6,630 bases of DNA from Acidobacteriota bacterium (GTDB taxonomy: Bacteria > Acidobacteriota > Terriglobia > UBA7540): positions 6,436-13,065 of the forward strand of contig PLWR01000411.1 in assembly GCA_003165615.1 (NCBI GenBank). The letters are read 5' to 3'. The notes below the pieces were generated by a model, which was not told the DNA's origin, searched no databases, and worked only from the letters and a program-made list of their open reading frames with translations. Position numbers and translations under genes: made by a program. Shown here in pieces: positions 1 through 6,143 of the stretch (position 1 is its first letter; each line of letters begins with the position of its first letter).

Positions 1-952
1 CCGTAAGCGTTCCCTGAATCTCACCCGTTCCCACCATGGAATTGAATCCACGCCCGATTGCTCCGTAGTCTCCGTTGACCGAAAGGGTGGGCAGATAGCG
101 CGCGCGGGAGGCCTTGAGCTGCTCCGCCAGCGACTCTCGCTGTTTGAGAAGTGAGGCGTAATCGGATCGCGCTTCCAGGGCGGTGTGCAGCGCCTGCTCG
201 GCATCGGCTGATTCCACGTGATGGAATTTCAGGGGCTCGGCCAATTCCAGCGGGGTGCCGGGGCTCATGCCCAGAAAGTGGGCAAGGACGAGCAGGGAAG
301 TCTGATAGGTGTCGCGCGCCACCAGCAGGGTCTGCTGGTCGCGTGCCAGTTGCACCTGGGCGCGAACCTCGTCCACCGCGGTGGCGAGTCCCTGCGTGTG
401 CTGGTCGCGCGCCAATTTCTCCAGGGCTTGCGAAGTCGTCACGCGCGAATCCGCCGCTTCCACCTCTGCGGCGGAGGCCTGGGCGTCAAGATAAAGCCCG
501 GCGGCCTGACGGATTACCAGATCGCGCGAGTCCTGATAATCGAGCTTGGCGGCCTCCTCTTGTTTTTCGCTGGCCTTCCAGGTGTGGTAGGAGTGGCGGT
601 CAATCAACGATTGGCTGGCTGATACGCGGAAATCATAATGATTGAACGGACCGACGACCTTGGGTACACCGGGAAAGGAAATTCCCATGGCGCCCAAGTC
701 GATATTCTCGCGGTTGGCGAGCGCGTTCCCGTTGACGTGGGGCAGCAGGGAAGCCCGCCGCCGTTCGCGCGTGCCTTCCAATTCCTCCACTTGCGTGCTT
801 GCCACGCGCACGCTGAGGTTCTGCTTCAGCGCCAAACCAATGGCGTCCCTCAGCGTCAGCCGCTGCGGAGCAGACTGTTGCGCCTCCACGTGCGCTCCAC
901 CCGCCACCAACAACGCCACGAACAACGTGACCCACCTCGCCCTCGACTGCAT
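1..952 (-). CDS. TolC-family outer membrane efflux protein, 3' end missing
   Basis: Outer-membrane channel component of a tripartite efflux or type I secretion system; it would form a trimeric barrel plus periplasmic alpha-helical tunnel. I translated the minus strand from the ATG at 952-950 and it stays open for 317 codons to the window edge; full-length relatives are usually 420-500 residues, so about a quarter to a third is missing. A signal peptide covers residues 1-24 (hydrophobic VTLFVALLVAGGA, then VEA before QQ). Next comes the typical OEP-repeat opening LTLRDAIGLALKQN (about 32-45), long Ala/Gln/Glu-rich helices with coiled-coil character (about 120-220), and the strand-like ARYLPTLSVNGDYG (about 284-297) that opens the second OEP half. 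The start is fixed by AAAGGAG about 7 bases upstream. It lies 43 bp behind the tetR-type gene on the same strand, so the two are probably cotranscribed. Exact substrate and pump type cannot be read from this piece. Confidence 0.93.
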   Translation of the reverse strand, partial: MQSRARWVTLFVALLVAGGAHVEAQQSAPQRLTLRDAIGLALKQNLSVRVASTQVEELEGTRERRRASLLPHVNGNALANRENIDLGAMGISFPGVPKVVGPFNHYDFRVSASQSLIDRHSYHTWKASEKQEEAAKLDYQDSRDLVIRQAAGLYLDAQASAAEVEAADSRVTTSQALEKLARDQHTQGLATAVDEVRAQVQLARDQQTLLVARDTYQTSLLVLAHFLGMSPGTPLELAEPLKFHHVESADAEQALHTALEARSDYASLLKQRESLAEQLKASRARYLPTLSVNGDYGAIGRGFNSMVGTGEIQGTLT

Positions 953-995
953 GGAACTTCTCCTTTGCCGCGCCGCCCTGATCACCGCGCGGCTT

Positions 996-1646
996 TCACT
1001 CCGGTTGCTTGCGCAAGCTGCCTAGAACAAAATCCAAATGCGCTTTCATGTAAGCATCCAAGTCCAGGGGGTGCCGCTCCCCGTGCAGCGCCCCCCACAG
1101 GATTGCCAATACGGCGGGCGCGGCCAGAATCTGCGGGAATTCCTCGGCCGCGGTCTTCCGAAACTTGCCCGACGCCACACCTTTTTTCAGCACGTAGCGC
1201 AGTGCCTTCATCCCCGGCGCGATAATCTCGCGATGATAGATGTCGGCAAGTTGCGGGAACCTGCCGCCTTCCGAGATCAGCAGGCGCACAATGGAACGGA
1301 CCCTGTCACTCTTCACGATTTGGCTGTACATGCGGAGCAGCAGATCGCGAAACAGATCGTCGGCGCCACCGGTGAAGGTCTTGGCGACTGCATCAAATCT
1401 CTTCTGCGGCAGGCTGCGCACCGCGGCGCGGAAGAGCTGCTCCTTGTCGCGGAAATAGAGATAGATCGTCCCCTTGGCGATTCCTGCCTGCCGGGCGACC
1501 TCGTCGATGCGGGTGGCCTCGTACCCGTGCGCCGCGAAGACCTCGAAGGCGGCTTTCAGGATTTCCTCCTGGCGATGCACCTTCTGCTCCCGCCGGCGCG
1601 GGGAAGGGGACACCGCCTTTGCCCGCGTGGACTTCCTTGGCTTCAT
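996..1646 (-). CDS. TetR/AcrR-family transcriptional repressor
   Basis: One-component, ligand-released DNA-binding repressor, 216 aa, a normal length for the family. A basic tail (1-24) precedes the TetR_N domain (about 25-75). Its signature is clear: ILKAAFEVFAAHGYEATRIDEVA, then AGIAKGTIYLYFRDKEQLF, with the recognition helix near residues 56-65. The C-terminal part (about 90-210) is the helical ligand-binding and dimerisation half, including LLISEGGRFPQLADIYHREI, a pattern I associate with efflux-operon regulators. The start ATG at 1646-1644 follows GGAGAGAG. The gene sits directly upstream of the TolC-type gene, and a 22-bp inverted repeat lies 14 bp upstream of its start codon, so autoregulation and control of the downstream efflux genes is the likely role. 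The inducer is unknown. Confidence 0.95.
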   Translation of the reverse strand: MKPRKSTRAKAVSPSPRRREQKVHRQEEILKAAFEVFAAHGYEATRIDEVARQAGIAKGTIYLYFRDKEQLFRAAVRSLPQKRFDAVAKTFTGGADDLFRDLLLRMYSQIVKSDRVRSIVRLLISEGGRFPQLADIYHREIIAPGMKALRYVLKKGVASGKFRKTAAEEFPQILAAPAVLAILWGALHGERHPLDLDAYMKAHLDFVLGSLRKQPE

Positions 1647-1660
1647 GGCTCTCTCCGTAA

Positions 1661-1682
1661 AATGACTGACCAGTCAGTCATT
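1661..1682. promoter_or_regulatory. TetR-type operator (22-bp inverted repeat)
   Basis: Perfect 10-bp arms AATGACTGAC (1661-1670) and GTCAGTCATT (1673-1682) are separated by CA. The TGACTGAC/GTCAGTCA pattern is common in operators of efflux-linked TetR repressors. It lies 13-35 bases downstream of the predicted -10 box of the leftward promoter and just before the ribosome-binding site of the repressor gene, so a bound dimer would block transcription initiation or early elongation. Binding by the neighbouring repressor is inferred. Confidence 0.82.
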
Positions 1683-1695
1683 ATTGTTCGGCAGA

Positions 1696-1724
1696 AAGAT
1701 AACCGTGATGAAATGCCTTGTCAA
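1696..1724 (-). promoter_or_regulatory. Sigma-70-type promoter for the TetR-TolC operon
   Basis: On the minus strand a perfect -35 box TTGACA (1724-1719) is followed after 17 bases by TATCTT (1701-1696, four of six consensus bases). Transcription would begin near 1689, giving a leader of about 40 bases that contains the 22-bp operator and the ribosome-binding site. This geometry fits a repressor-controlled promoter. It is a consensus match by eye only. Confidence 0.65.
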
Positions 1725-1843
1725 CTCATTTTTGGCATAAGGGCCAAGCTGCCGGCCGGAGGAGCCGCAGACGGCGAAGATTCTGGCATGGCCACGAAAA
1801 TGGGCAGAGCGAGATTCTTTGCGTAGATTACCCTCAGTAGCGT

Positions 1844-1979
1844 CGCCCTTCAGGGCGGCACCTCTCGCGTTCGGCAATTGAGGTGCGACGGAAGGTGCCG
1901 GGCCAAAGCCCGGCGCAACACCGGAAGGCCCATGTCAATTCATTGCCCTGAAGGGGCGGGACTAAAAAGCCCCGCCTTT
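1844..1979. repeat. Cluster of three GC-rich REP-like palindromes
   Basis: Three short hairpins lie in the gene-free stretch 1683-2008. First, CGCCCT/AGGGCG at 1844-1849 and 1852-1857. Second, GCCGGGC-CAAA-GCCCGGC at 1897-1914. Third, GGCGGG/CCCGCC at 1955-1960 and 1971-1976 around ACTAAAAAGC. The composition and order resemble dispersed intergenic repeats that I recall from acidobacterial genomes; no copy count could be made. The cluster lies just past the methyltransferase stop codon, so it could stabilise the mRNA 3' end, although no T-run typical of an intrinsic terminator follows on either strand. Short open frames crossing it on the minus strand look like translated repeat, not genes. 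Confidence 0.6.
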
Positions 1980-2008
1980 CCAAAAGTCGATTCAGCTCTG
2001 TTCGTGAT

Positions 2009-2644
2009 TCACTCTTTCCGGCGGATGATCGCGAACCACCCCTTCGGGCCACCCTCTGGAAACGCATCCGGAAACTCAGCCGTGAAGGCCGGATTCACTT
2101 CACCCCGCACCAACTCCACAGATTCGACGTTCCAGCCGTCCGCGAAAATATCGTACACCTGCTGCCGGGACACCCCTCCTTCGGGTGCCTCTTCTGTGAA
2201 AGTGAACAAGAAGAGATGCCCGCCCGGCTGGACCACGTGCGCTAGCCCCTGGACGTAGCGTCGCCGTTCGTCTCCAGCGTAAATATGGAACAGACCGCTG
2301 TCGATCACGCTGGCGAAACGCTCGTCCCACGCGCCGAGGGTCATGGCGTCCTTAACCAGGAACTCCACCGGCAAGGCACGCTCGGCGGCTTTGGCCCTAG
2401 CTCGCCGGATCGCTTCTTCGACAAAGTCGATGCCGGTGACCCGATGTCCGCGAGCGGCGAAGAAAAGGGCCGTGTTGCCCGTGCCGCAGCCAGCGTCAAG
2501 CACTGGACTGATCACCCGATCTGCGACTGCCACGAAGGGCGGCTGCGGCTTGCCGATGTCCCAGGGTGGGTTACCTTCGTAGATTTTCGTAAAGCCAGCA
2601 TGGGCTGACGGGTGGTTCTGCATAGCTGAGGGATCGTACTTCAT
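2009..2644 (-). CDS. Class I SAM-dependent methyltransferase
   Basis: A 211-residue soluble methyltransferase with a Rossmann-type SAM-binding fold; the acceptor is unknown. Motif I is VLDAGCGTG (about 48-56), followed by the ribose-binding acidic end of strand 2, VTGID (D73), then VKDA (D99) and the strand-4 region SVIDSGLFHIY (about 113-123). GGHLFLFTF (about 141-149) forms strand 5. The N-terminal GFTKIYEGNPPWDIGKPQPPF (split at IY; about 17-37) is a conserved lead-in of an uncharacterised or thiopurine-methyltransferase-like group, as I remember it. The start ATG at 2644-2642 is supported by TAAGGAGAA about 7 bases upstream. It sits 53 bp after the small membrane protein gene on the same strand and may be the last gene of the sigma-factor operon. 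No transmembrane segment or signal peptide is seen. Confidence 0.9.
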   Translation of the reverse strand: MKYDPSAMQNHPSAHAGFTKIYEGNPPWDIGKPQPPFVAVADRVISPVLDAGCGTGNTALFFAARGHRVTGIDFVEEAIRRARAKAAERALPVEFLVKDAMTLGAWDERFASVIDSGLFHIYAGDERRRYVQGLAHVVQPGGHLFLFTFTEEAPEGGVSRQQVYDIFADGWNVESVELVRGEVNPAFTAEFPDAFPEGGPKGWFAIIRRKE

Positions 2645-2697
2645 AAACGATTCTCCTTAAAGCTTTCATGATCTCGGGCGGCCGGCCACGCTCGCCA

Positions 2698-3051
2698 CTA
2701 CTCCCTGGGTGCGGAAGCGGCGGGCGGGGCCGGTGAGGATCCGAAGGGGCCGCAGCCACCGCGCATCCCGGCTCGGAATTTCTCACGTTCTTCCGGCGTC
2801 ATCTGCTCCCAGCGCTCCATCATGCGCTGGCGCCAGCGTCCGCCAAAGCCGTGCCGGCCATGGAAACCACCAAACAGTATTTTGCTCAGCACCAGCAGAC
2901 CCAAAGCCTGCCAGAAGCTGATGGTGTGCAGGCCGAAGATGGCGGGCGCCAGCCAGTTCCAAAGTTCCATCACCACAAAACTGAATACCGTTGCCGCCAG
3001 CGCAGCGATTACCAGAATCTTCAATCCCCGCAAAAGCCAATGTCTCTTCAT
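2698..3051 (-). CDS. Small two-helix membrane protein paired with ECF sigma factor
   Basis: A 117-aa inner-membrane protein of unknown function. The start MKRHWLLRGLK (ATG at 3051) is chosen because GAGG lies 9 bases upstream. An in-frame ATG at 3066 overlaps the sigma stop codon as ATGA and would add MRSKT, but its purine tract is too close to be a normal binding site. Two hydrophobic helices are visible (about 10-29 and 44-62), joined by a short loop with Trp residues. The basic N-terminus and the Arg-rich segment after helix 2 (RHGFGGRWRQRMMERWEQ) predict both ends in the cytoplasm. The tail contains MTPEEREKFRAGMRGGCG and ends Pro/Ala-rich. Position directly after an ECF sigma gene suggests a regulator or sensor for it, but the HxxxCxxC zinc anti-sigma motif is absent. 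I recall similar sigma-linked proteins in Acidobacteriota annotated as hypothetical. Confidence 0.85.
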   Translation of the reverse strand: MKRHWLLRGLKILVIAALAATVFSFVVMELWNWLAPAIFGLHTISFWQALGLLVLSKILFGGFHGRHGFGGRWRQRMMERWEQMTPEEREKFRAGMRGGCGPFGSSPAPPAASAPRE

Positions 3052-3062
3052 TGTTTTTGACC

Positions 3063-3650
3063 TCATCCCTTCTTGAATTCGTCGTAGATAGCTTGCAGCC
3101 GCCGCCGCAAGTGGAGCACCGCATAGTGTTTTCGGGAGAGCAAGGTGTTCACGCTCAGCCCGGTCGCGGCGGCCAGCTCATTAAAGCTCCGGCCCTCGAT
3201 CTCATGGGCCACAAACACCTCGCGCTGTTCTTCCGGAAGTTCGTCCAAAGCCGCGTCGATCTCATCGATCAGCACCTCGCGAGCGTAGGCTGCTTCCGGA
3301 CCCGCGTCGGGCGAAGGGAGCAGGTCTTCCCAAGGGAATAGCGTTCCCTCTTCATCTCCGGCGGGGAGGTCGCTCCGGGCCGCCTCCGGCCTTCGCTTGC
3401 GAAACCTGTCGATGATGCGATTCCTCGCCACCCGGAACAGCCATGCGCCCGCTTGCTCCACAGGTTTCATGAGCCGGTAAGCCTGCACGAGTTCATAGAA
3501 GACTTCTTGCAGAATGTCTTCCGCTTCATCCTCGTCCAGAACGCGCTTGCGGATGAAGTTGCGGAGGCGGGATTGCTCCCGCTCGACGGTCTCCGCGATA
3601 TGGCGGTTTTGCTCGTCGGTCATGAATTTGATGCTCAGCGCGTCATCCAT
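3063..3650 (-). CDS. ECF-type RNA polymerase sigma factor (sigma-70 family)
   Basis: Alternative sigma factor of 195 aa that would direct RNA polymerase to a specific promoter set. Sigma2 spans about residues 22-87. Core-binding DEAEDILQEVFYELVQA (about 41-57) is followed by the -10-recognition segment AWLFRVARNRIIDRFRKRR. An acidic, Pro-rich linker (about 90-125) leads to sigma4 (about 128-185), with LPEEQREVFVAHEIEGRSF and the -35-recognition helix-turn-helix ELAAATGLSVNTLLSRKHYA. No extra C-terminal domain is present. The start ATG at 3650-3648 has only a weak AGTGG upstream; the in-frame Met10 (3623) has nothing better. I found no convincing promoter upstream; the 130-bp palindrome lies 74 bp away. 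The membrane-protein gene begins 11 bp after the stop, suggesting translational coupling and joint control. Confidence 0.95.
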   Translation of the reverse strand: MDDALSIKFMTDEQNRHIAETVEREQSRLRNFIRKRVLDEDEAEDILQEVFYELVQAYRLMKPVEQAGAWLFRVARNRIIDRFRKRRPEAARSDLPAGDEEGTLFPWEDLLPSPDAGPEAAYAREVLIDEIDAALDELPEEQREVFVAHEIEGRSFNELAAATGLSVNTLLSRKHYAVLHLRRRLQAIYDEFKKG

Positions 3651-3724
3651 CCACTAGTGTAGACGAAATGGCGTCCCAAATATTTTGAGGGATTTTCGCC
3701 ATGACTTTTCCTGGGGGCTAGTAG

Positions 3725-3854
3725 TGGTGTCATTGGGGACGGAATTCCACACGAAACACCGGTCATTCCCGCGAAGCTTGTCCCAGCGAAGGCGGGGACA
3801 AGCTTCGCGGGAATGTCGGCACGGGGGGTAGCCCGTAGCTCGCAAATGACACCA
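3725..3854. repeat. 130-bp nested palindrome with perfect 21-bp inner arms
   Basis: Inner arms at 3764-3784 and 3795-3815 (CATTCCCGCGAAGCTTGTCC plus one C, and its exact complement) match 21 of 21 around a 10-base spacer. Outer arms TGGTGTCATT (3725-3734) and AATGACACCA (3845-3854) match 10 of 10. The intervening DNA is not paired. The sequence style (CATTCCCGCG, GCGGGAATG) is that of a dispersed bacterial intergenic repeat, possibly a MITE-like element, though no transposase or clear target duplication was seen. It lies between the divergent sigma-factor and histidine-rich genes. In RNA form it would be a very stable hairpin. The rest of the gene-free stretch 3651-4076 shows nothing else I can support apart from the ribosome-binding site at its right end. 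Confidence 0.85.
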
Positions 3855-4076
3855 ACACCTCGTGGTCCGTGAAGTCGCCTCCAGACCAAGGGGGATTTGA
3901 ATGATTGCCAAATCGCCGCTTTCATGTGGTTATCGACCTCTGATAAAACCAAGATTCGGGCGAGACGAATAATGCCTGGCAGATGGATGGCGCGGGAAAT
4001 CGACTTTCTGCGCCCAACTCAACGCATGGCGCCAGACCTGAGAAACTTTGTAGAAAAGGGTCTGGAGGAGGCAGAT

Positions 4077-4610
4077 ATGAAACGGTTCGGTAGCATTCTG
4101 GTATTAATGCTGGTGTTCCTGGTACCTGCTTGGGCACAGCATGAGGGTGGTAAGGGTGAAGAGCACGGGGGCAACGCGGTAGCCCATAGTGCTCCCAAGC
4201 ACGGCCCCGCCAAGTCGAATGGTAAACCTCAAGCGCAACCGCAACACTATAGCGACGCGGCCGGGCACCCTGAGGCTCCGCACGTTCACAACAACGGCAA
4301 ATGGATCGGGCATGATTCCGGCCCCGGAGACCCCCACTACCACCTTGATCACCCGTGGGAGCACGGGCGATTTAACGGCGGAATTGGCCGCGGCCACGTT
4401 TGGCATTTGGCCGGTGGAGGACGCGACCGCTTCTGGTTCGGCGGTTTCTATTTCAGCGTTGCTGCCGCGGACTACGACTACTGCAATGACTGGTTATGGG
4501 ACAGCGACCAGGTGGTGATTTACGACGACCCGGACCACGACGGCTGGTACCTGGCGTTCAACGTGAGGTTGGGGACCTACGTTCACGTCCAGTTCCTCGG
4601 GAACAACTAA
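4077..4610 (+). CDS. Secreted histidine-rich protein of unknown function
   Basis: I do not recognise a named family. The 177-aa product starts with a clear signal peptide, [20 protein letters not shown], with cleavage expected after AWA and before QHE, so it should be periplasmic or exported. Residues 21-60 are low-complexity, rich in Gly, His, Lys, Pro and Gln. The conserved-looking core follows: GHPEAPHVH (about 63-71), [20 protein letters not shown] (about 78-97), then a Trp/Tyr/Phe-rich, probably beta-rich half with [26 protein letters not shown]. There are 17 histidines and one cysteine (C136). The His clusters suggest metal binding, which is inference. The start at 4077 is set by GGAGGAG about 6 bases upstream; the frame is open back to 3897, but that extension has no binding site and would bury the signal peptide. 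It is the only plus-strand gene and appears to be monocistronic. Confidence 0.88.
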   Translation: MKRFGSILVLMLVFLVPAWAQHEGGKGEEHGGNAVAHSAPKHGPAKSNGKPQAQPQHYSDAAGHPEAPHVHNNGKWIGHDSGPGDPHYHLDHPWEHGRFNGGIGRGHVWHLAGGGRDRFWFGGFYFSVAAADYDYCNDWLWDSDQVVIYDDPDHDGWYLAFNVRLGTYVHVQFLGNN

Positions 4611-4620
4611 TCTGGTTTCA

Positions 4621-4647
4621 GTCAACGCCATGAGAATGGACGTTGAC
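4621..4647 (+). other. Compact 3' hairpin with GAGA tetraloop
   Basis: GTCAACGCCAT (4621-4631), GAGA (4632-4635), ATGG (4636-4639), a bulged A (4640), then CGTTGAC (4641-4647) form an 11-bp stem with one bulge closed by a GNRA-class loop. It begins 10 bases after the TAA of the histidine-rich gene. No T-run follows, so it is not a textbook intrinsic terminator; it may be an mRNA-stabilising or weak termination structure. Sequence from 4648 to 4826 holds no gene I can support. Confidence 0.5.
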
Positions 4648-4826
4648 GCACGCTTGATCTTCGCATTTCCTATCCGGCAGATGGGCATTCTTTGCGAGCG
4701 CCTTGCTTATGGGCCTCGCCGCGGACAGCCCTCGCTGCCAATGCCAGCGCCCATGGTATGGCGCCGGCAAACGTCCACGGTTCGGATCGAGCCTGGCGCG
4801 GTTAGGGAGGTCGTGGCCGTGCGGGT

Positions 4827-6002
4827 CTAGGCCGCGGCCGGGAAGGTGATGTCATACTCGCCCAGTTGCAGAGGGTATTTCCCGTACTCTCTGACCAGGC
4901 GCACGACGTAATCGTAATTCGCGCCGGAAATGCTGTTAGGGACAGAGTGGTCCGACTGGAAGATAAACCCGCCGCCCTTTGCCGCATTCAGTTTGGTGAG
5001 GACGGCGGCCTTAATCTCCTCTTTGGTTCCATTGGCCCAAAGCACCACATCCATGTTGCCGCAAAACCCCATGCGATGGCCAAACTGGCGGCGCAACTCG
5101 ACAACGTCCAACCCCGCCTTCGCTTCCAGTGGATTGTAGGAGTCCACTCCGATTTCAATGAAGTCCGGAAAGATTTTGCTGGCATCACCGCAGCCATGGT
5201 AGATGACCGGTAACCCGTGCTTGTGGCACTCGTCGACGAGGGCCTTGACCCCGGGCTTGAAGTGCTTCCGCCAATAGTCCGGTGAGAAAAGCATCCCGTT
5301 TTTGTAGGCGACGTCGCCCCAAACCACCATGCCGTCCAGCGTGCCGCCCGCGGCCTTGATCTGGGCCTTCAAGATTTCGAGCGAGAAGGCGTTGATGCGT
5401 TCCACGAAACGCGCGATGTGGTCCGGATACAATCCCATCCAGAGCAGCGTGTGTTCAGAGCCGATGATGCGCCACAGCATCTCGTGGCCCTCGCAAACGC
5501 CCCCGAAGGTGGGAAAATCCGCATACGCCTCGCGCACGCGATCGACGAACGCGGGAAGGTTGGGCGCGTATCCATCGCCCACACCATTCAGTTGGTCGTC
5601 ACCGGCGTCGAAGTAGCGGCGCTCGTCCCAGGGATCATCAAACTGGAATGCCTCCATTTTTTCGATGGTGTCCGTTTCAAATTTCAGATAGGCGGGCATG
5701 GGATAATCCCGCTTCTTTTGCAGGACGGCTTCAAACCCCGTGCGCACCACAACTTCTTCGCTATCCTGTTTCAGGATCTCGAAGGGCTTGATGTGGGGAT
5801 CCACGTTGGGATTGAAACTCCTCCAATCGAGGTCGTAATAACGGTAGATATCGGTATCGGGCCCGAGGCCCAGTTCGTCGCGCCAGCGCTTAAGAAAGCT
5901 CCCCCAGAAGAAGTCGCTGATGGGCACGCGATCCGCTTCCTTGTGGCGCAGGGTCTTCTTCATGCGTTCGAGTTTGGCCAGGCATTGTTCCGAACGGTTC
6001 AC
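4827..6002 (-). CDS. Uroporphyrinogen decarboxylase-superfamily protein (MtaA/CmuA-like, not HemE)
   Basis: A 391-aa soluble TIM-barrel protein of the URO-D superfamily. The start is taken as GTG at 6002-6000, because GGGAGG lies 6 bases upstream and the protein then opens MNRSEQCLAKLERMKKTLRH with the usual EADRVP motif (about 22-27). The in-frame ATG at 6092 adds 30 residues of Arg-rich, family-unlike sequence. HemE's substrate-binding RQAGR signature near the N-terminus is absent, so haem synthesis is unlikely. The barrel contains YHGCGD, with an HxC pair (H269, C271) that in MtaA-type methyltransferases binds zinc. About 80 residues later, QSDHSVP places D351/H352 roughly where MtaA has its third ligand, Cys. 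Other landmarks are GVDSYNPLEAKAG, GFCGNMDV and LVREYGKYPL. It may act on a methylated or corrinoid-linked substrate, but no corrinoid protein gene is nearby and the function is open. Confidence 0.88.
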   Translation of the reverse strand: MNRSEQCLAKLERMKKTLRHKEADRVPISDFFWGSFLKRWRDELGLGPDTDIYRYYDLDWRSFNPNVDPHIKPFEILKQDSEEVVVRTGFEAVLQKKRDYPMPAYLKFETDTIEKMEAFQFDDPWDERRYFDAGDDQLNGVGDGYAPNLPAFVDRVREAYADFPTFGGVCEGHEMLWRIIGSEHTLLWMGLYPDHIARFVERINAFSLEILKAQIKAAGGTLDGMVVWGDVAYKNGMLFSPDYWRKHFKPGVKALVDECHKHGLPVIYHGCGDASKIFPDFIEIGVDSYNPLEAKAGLDVVELRRQFGHRMGFCGNMDVVLWANGTKEEIKAAVLTKLNAAKGGGFIFQSDHSVPNSISGANYDYVVRLVREYGKYPLQLGEYDITFPAAA

Positions 6003-6109
6003 AGTGTGCCTCCCACGGCGAAGCGGCCATTGACGGTTGATACGGGCCGAACGCGAGCCGGAGCATGGATGCATCGCCACCCTGAACTCCACCGGTCCCG
6101 CGCGCCAAC

Positions 6110-6138
6110 ATGATTCCCCACCCCTTGCCTGCTGTCAA
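6110..6138 (-). promoter_or_regulatory. Candidate promoter of the URO-D-like gene
   Basis: On the minus strand TTGACA (6138-6133, perfect -35) is followed after 17 bases by AATCAT (6115-6110, four of six -10 bases). Transcription would start near 6103 and leave a leader of about 100 bases before the GTG. No riboswitch or operator was recognised in that leader. The match was made by eye and the -10 box is weak. Confidence 0.45.
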
Positions 6139-6143
6139 GCCCA

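Noticed and set aside
1038..1826. 262-codon plus-strand open frame
   Set aside because: It is antisense to the well-supported TetR gene and extends through its operator and promoter; no family resemblance.
3650..3760. Autoregulated ECF promoter (GGAA-type -35 with CGTC -10) upstream of the sigma gene
   Set aside because: CGTCTA and AGGAAAA occur on the minus strand, but about 40 bases apart, far from the usual 16-17 spacing.
3635..3952. Minus-strand open frames of 85-105 codons across the nested palindrome
   Set aside because: They translate both arms of the 21-bp inverted repeat (for example KLVPAFAGTSFAG), have no ribosome-binding site and overlap the sigma gene start; this is repeat DNA.
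3897..4076. 60-codon N-terminal extension of the histidine-rich gene
   Set aside because: The GGAGGAG site and signal peptide both fix the start at 4077; the extension has no ribosome-binding site.
4630..4830. 66-codon plus-strand open frame
   Set aside because: It starts inside the hairpin after the histidine-rich gene, has no binding site, and reads as non-coding GC-rich sequence.
4827..6002. HemE, the haem-pathway uroporphyrinogen decarboxylase
   Set aside because: The N-terminal RQAGR signature is missing and the HxC zinc-type pair points to the methyltransferase-like branch.
6003..6092. 30-codon N-terminal extension of the URO-D-like gene starting at an ATG
   Set aside because: The extra residues are Arg-rich and unlike the family, while GTG at 6002 has GGGAGG six bases upstream.
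5418..6113. 231-codon plus-strand open frame, and similar antisense frames at 218-622 and 638-1225
   Set aside because: They are antisense shadows of the URO-D-like and TolC genes in GC-rich coding DNA, without recognisable domains.
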